Notes under the pieces: model-generated
What the model saw: the letters and a program-made list of their open reading frames with translations, nothing else
Database searches by the model: none
What the model was told of the DNA's origin: nothing
Translations under genes and position numbers: made by a program
Assembly: GCA_903850335.1 (NCBI GenBank)
Contig: CAINLJ010000135.1
Location: 1 to 64,000 of the forward strand
DNA length: 64,000 bases
Direction of reading: 5' to 3'
Origin: an uncultured Bacteroidia bacterium
Lineage (GTDB): Bacteria; Bacteroidota; Bacteroidia; Bacteroidales; Prolixibacteraceae
Shown here: piece by piece, positions 62,733-64,000 of the stretch
How positions within the stretch are numbered: the stretch's first letter is position 1
Layout: every line of letters starts with the position of its first letter

Positions 62733-63551
62733 ATGTGTGGAAGATATATTTTGGTTCAAAAGGCTGAGGTTCTTGAAAAAAGGTTCGGAGTACTGGTTCC
62801 GGATACTATTCATCTGATCCCTTCCTATAACATTGGTCCCGGTAAATACGCACCTGTAATCACAAATGATCAGCCCCACCAAATTCAGATGTTTCGATTT
62901 GGGATGACTCCGTCCTGGATGGCAAAACCGACTCTGTTTATAAATGCACGTTCGGAAGGTGACCACAATTCGGACAATAATCCTGCGTATACAGGAGCAA
63001 AGGGGATCATCACAAAACCGGTTTTTCGGAAGCCCATCAGAAGTCAGCGGTGCCTGATTCCTGCAGATGCCTTTATTGAAGGTCCCGAAAAAGAAAAATT
63101 AAACAGACCTTATGTCGTTTATTTAAGGGATAAAATTCGGCCATTTGCTTTTGCAGGTATCTGGGATTGCTGGAAAAATCCACTTACTGATGAGCTTATT
63201 TATTCATTCGCGATTATTACAACTGTGGCCAATGAGGTAATGCAAAAAATTCAGCACCACCGGTCTCCTGTAATTCTCCATCGCTCGGATGAAAAAAAAT
63301 GGTTGTCAGACTCACTTCCTTTGTCAGAAGTCACCCGGCTACTCAATCCTTACCCGGGGGAATTGATGAATGCATATCCTATTGCACCTACAATTAAAAA
63401 TCCCAGGGCCGATGACCCAGGTCTTATTCATCCTGCTGGTGAAAGAATTATGATTGAGACACTTATCCGTAGTTCAAAGGAAGTAAGAATTACGGGGATG
63501 GGCAGCAATAAAAATTATGGTTATGATGACAATCAGCCTCTTGGAAATTAG
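62733..63551 (+). CDS. SRAP (YedK/HMCES-type) abasic site-binding protein
   Basis: The start is set by function: ATG at 62733 gives MCGRYIL, where Cys2 becomes N-terminal after Met removal and forms a thiazolidine crosslink with abasic sites in single-stranded DNA. A longer frame reaches back to 62682 but would bury this cysteine. The 272-residue product has the family's conserved ARSE (FINARSEGD), RCLIPADAFIEG and HHRSPVIL, whose His assists crosslink chemistry. SRAP proteins shield abasic sites during replication stress. The convergent gene encodes an alkylguanine repair protein. Confidence 0.95.
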   Translation: MCGRYILVQKAEVLEKRFGVLVPDTIHLIPSYNIGPGKYAPVITNDQPHQIQMFRFGMTPSWMAKPTLFINARSEGDHNSDNNPAYTGAKGIITKPVFRKPIRSQRCLIPADAFIEGPEKEKLNRPYVVYLRDKIRPFAFAGIWDCWKNPLTDELIYSFAIITTVANEVMQKIQHHRSPVILHRSDEKKWLSDSLPLSEVTRLLNPYPGELMNAYPIAPTIKNPRADDPGLIHPAGERIMIETLIRSSKEVRITGMGSNKNYGYDDNQPLGN

Positions 63552-63584
63552 GTGCAGAAGCCAACGCACTAAGGAGAATCAATT

Positions 63585-64000
63585 TTAAAACAACTCTTCC
63601 TTACGAGAGAATTTCCGCTCATGTAACAATAGCCACTTTTTTCGTTCCAGTCCCCCTGAATAACCAGTTAGTTTTCCGTTATTACCGATAACACGGTGAC
63701 ATGGAATAATAATTGGAACAGGATTCCTTCCATTTGCCATACCTACTGCCCGACTGGCAGCCGGTTCTCCCAATTCCCTGGCAATTTCACTATAGCTTAT
63801 TGTTGAACCATAGGAAAGCTCCTTAAGCAAATTCCATACTGAAATCTGAAATACTGTCCCTTCAGGGTCAAGGGGAATATCGAACTGATTTCTCTCACCT
63901 GAAAAGTATTCATTTAATTGTTTTTTAGTCTCTGAAAGAACATCAGGTATCCATTGTTGATTAGCTGTCTCCTCTTCATCAAAGGTTATAGATTTAAGAC
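63585..64000 (-). CDS. ogt: Methylated-DNA-[protein]-cysteine S-methyltransferase (partial, runs off the window)
   Basis: The minus strand encodes the C-terminal 138 or so residues of an O6-alkylguanine-DNA alkyltransferase; the gene continues beyond base 64000. It has FQISVWNLLKELSYGST, the helix-turn-helix with RAVGMANGRNPV and the active-site motif IPCHRVIG, whose Cys accepts the alkyl group, then LTGYSGGLERKKWLL. The order and spacing match Ogt/Ada-C proteins. A TTG at 63828-63830 is not a start: the frame stays open and family-like upstream. The N-terminal part, including any Ada-type regulatory domain, is outside the window. Confidence 0.93.
   Translation of the reverse strand, partial: LKSITFDEEETANQQWIPDVLSETKKQLNEYFSGERNQFDIPLDPEGTVFQISVWNLLKELSYGSTISYSEIARELGEPAASRAVGMANGRNPVPIIIPCHRVIGNNGKLTGYSGGLERKKWLLLHERKFSRKEELF

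Noticed and set aside
1-64000. CRISPR arrays, tRNA or rRNA genes, insertion sequences
   Set aside because: No regularly spaced repeats, no rRNA-like sequence, no transposase and no cloverleaf that I could recognise by eye.

Overview
The window looks like a chromosomal segment of a low-GC, free-living or host-associated member of the Bacteroidota (Bacteroidales/Marinilabiliales-like; the genus cannot be told from sequence alone). The grounds are: several promoters of the Bacteroidota type (TTTG, about 19-21 bases, TAnnTTTG), weak or absent Shine-Dalgarno sequences, periplasmic beta-propeller sensor kinases with Y_Y_Y domains, LytTR regulators, a TonB-dependent receptor with a carboxypeptidase-like N-terminal domain, and many exported glycan-active proteins (GH92, GH9, GH35, GH106-like). 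I see no rRNA, tRNA, CRISPR array, IS element or SusC/SusD pair.

Layout. 1-5.1 kb: two short palindromes, an ECF sigma factor with a His-rich membrane protein, then the peroxide module ahpC-ahpF with a divergent oxyR, and an orphan 90-residue gene. 5.1-9.2 kb: a LytTR response regulator and its propeller sensor kinase. 9.2-14.2 kb: a CysN-like protein that lacks the middle of its GTPase domain, a Tat-exported lipoprotein of the sugar isomerase/epimerase fold, and a creD locus with its own small winged-helix regulator and a duplicated candidate operator. 14.2-17.3 kb: an ERG4/ERG24-type membrane reductase overlapping an SDR reductase, plus a second SDR. 17.5-30.2 kb: a GH92 mannosidase converging on an eight-gene minus-strand operon (exported nitrilase-type amidase, two TIM-barrel isomerase/epimerases, a ceramidase-like protein, a LarA homologue, an MFS carrier, a BASS carrier, an exported GH9). 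30.4-37.5 kb: a 1436-residue hybrid kinase ending in an HPt domain, a receiver-only protein, and a penicillin-acylase-type amidase. 37.6-42.8 kb: an OmpA-like protein, a broken panE remnant, a GH35 beta-galactosidase and a class V PLP enzyme.

43.0-50.6 kb: a MerR regulator with the complete residue set of the CarH B12 photoreceptors, a triple-fasciclin lipoprotein with a structured 3' region, and an operon of TonB-dependent receptor, flavodoxin-fold oxidoreductase, LytS-like kinase and LytTR regulator. 50.7-61.3 kb: a minus-strand operon of URO-D-like protein, two PmoA/DUF6807-type proteins around a Tat-exported Gfo/Idh/MocA protein, a MazF-type toxin-antitoxin pair and a Gfo/Idh/MocA lipoprotein, divergent from a large GH106-like glycosidase. 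61.3-64 kb: a WecA/MraY-type transferase and two DNA repair proteins (SRAP and an MGMT-type methyltransferase cut by the window end).

How it works together (inference). The window is dominated by sensing and consumption of complex, probably acylated or acidic, glycans and related amides, with oxidative and DNA-damage defence at its edges. The items I consider most worth follow-up are the GTPase-core-deleted CysN-like protein, the ERG4/24-SDR pair, the creD operator pair, the CarH-like regulator, the amidase/LarA operon and the structured RNA after the fasciclin gene.
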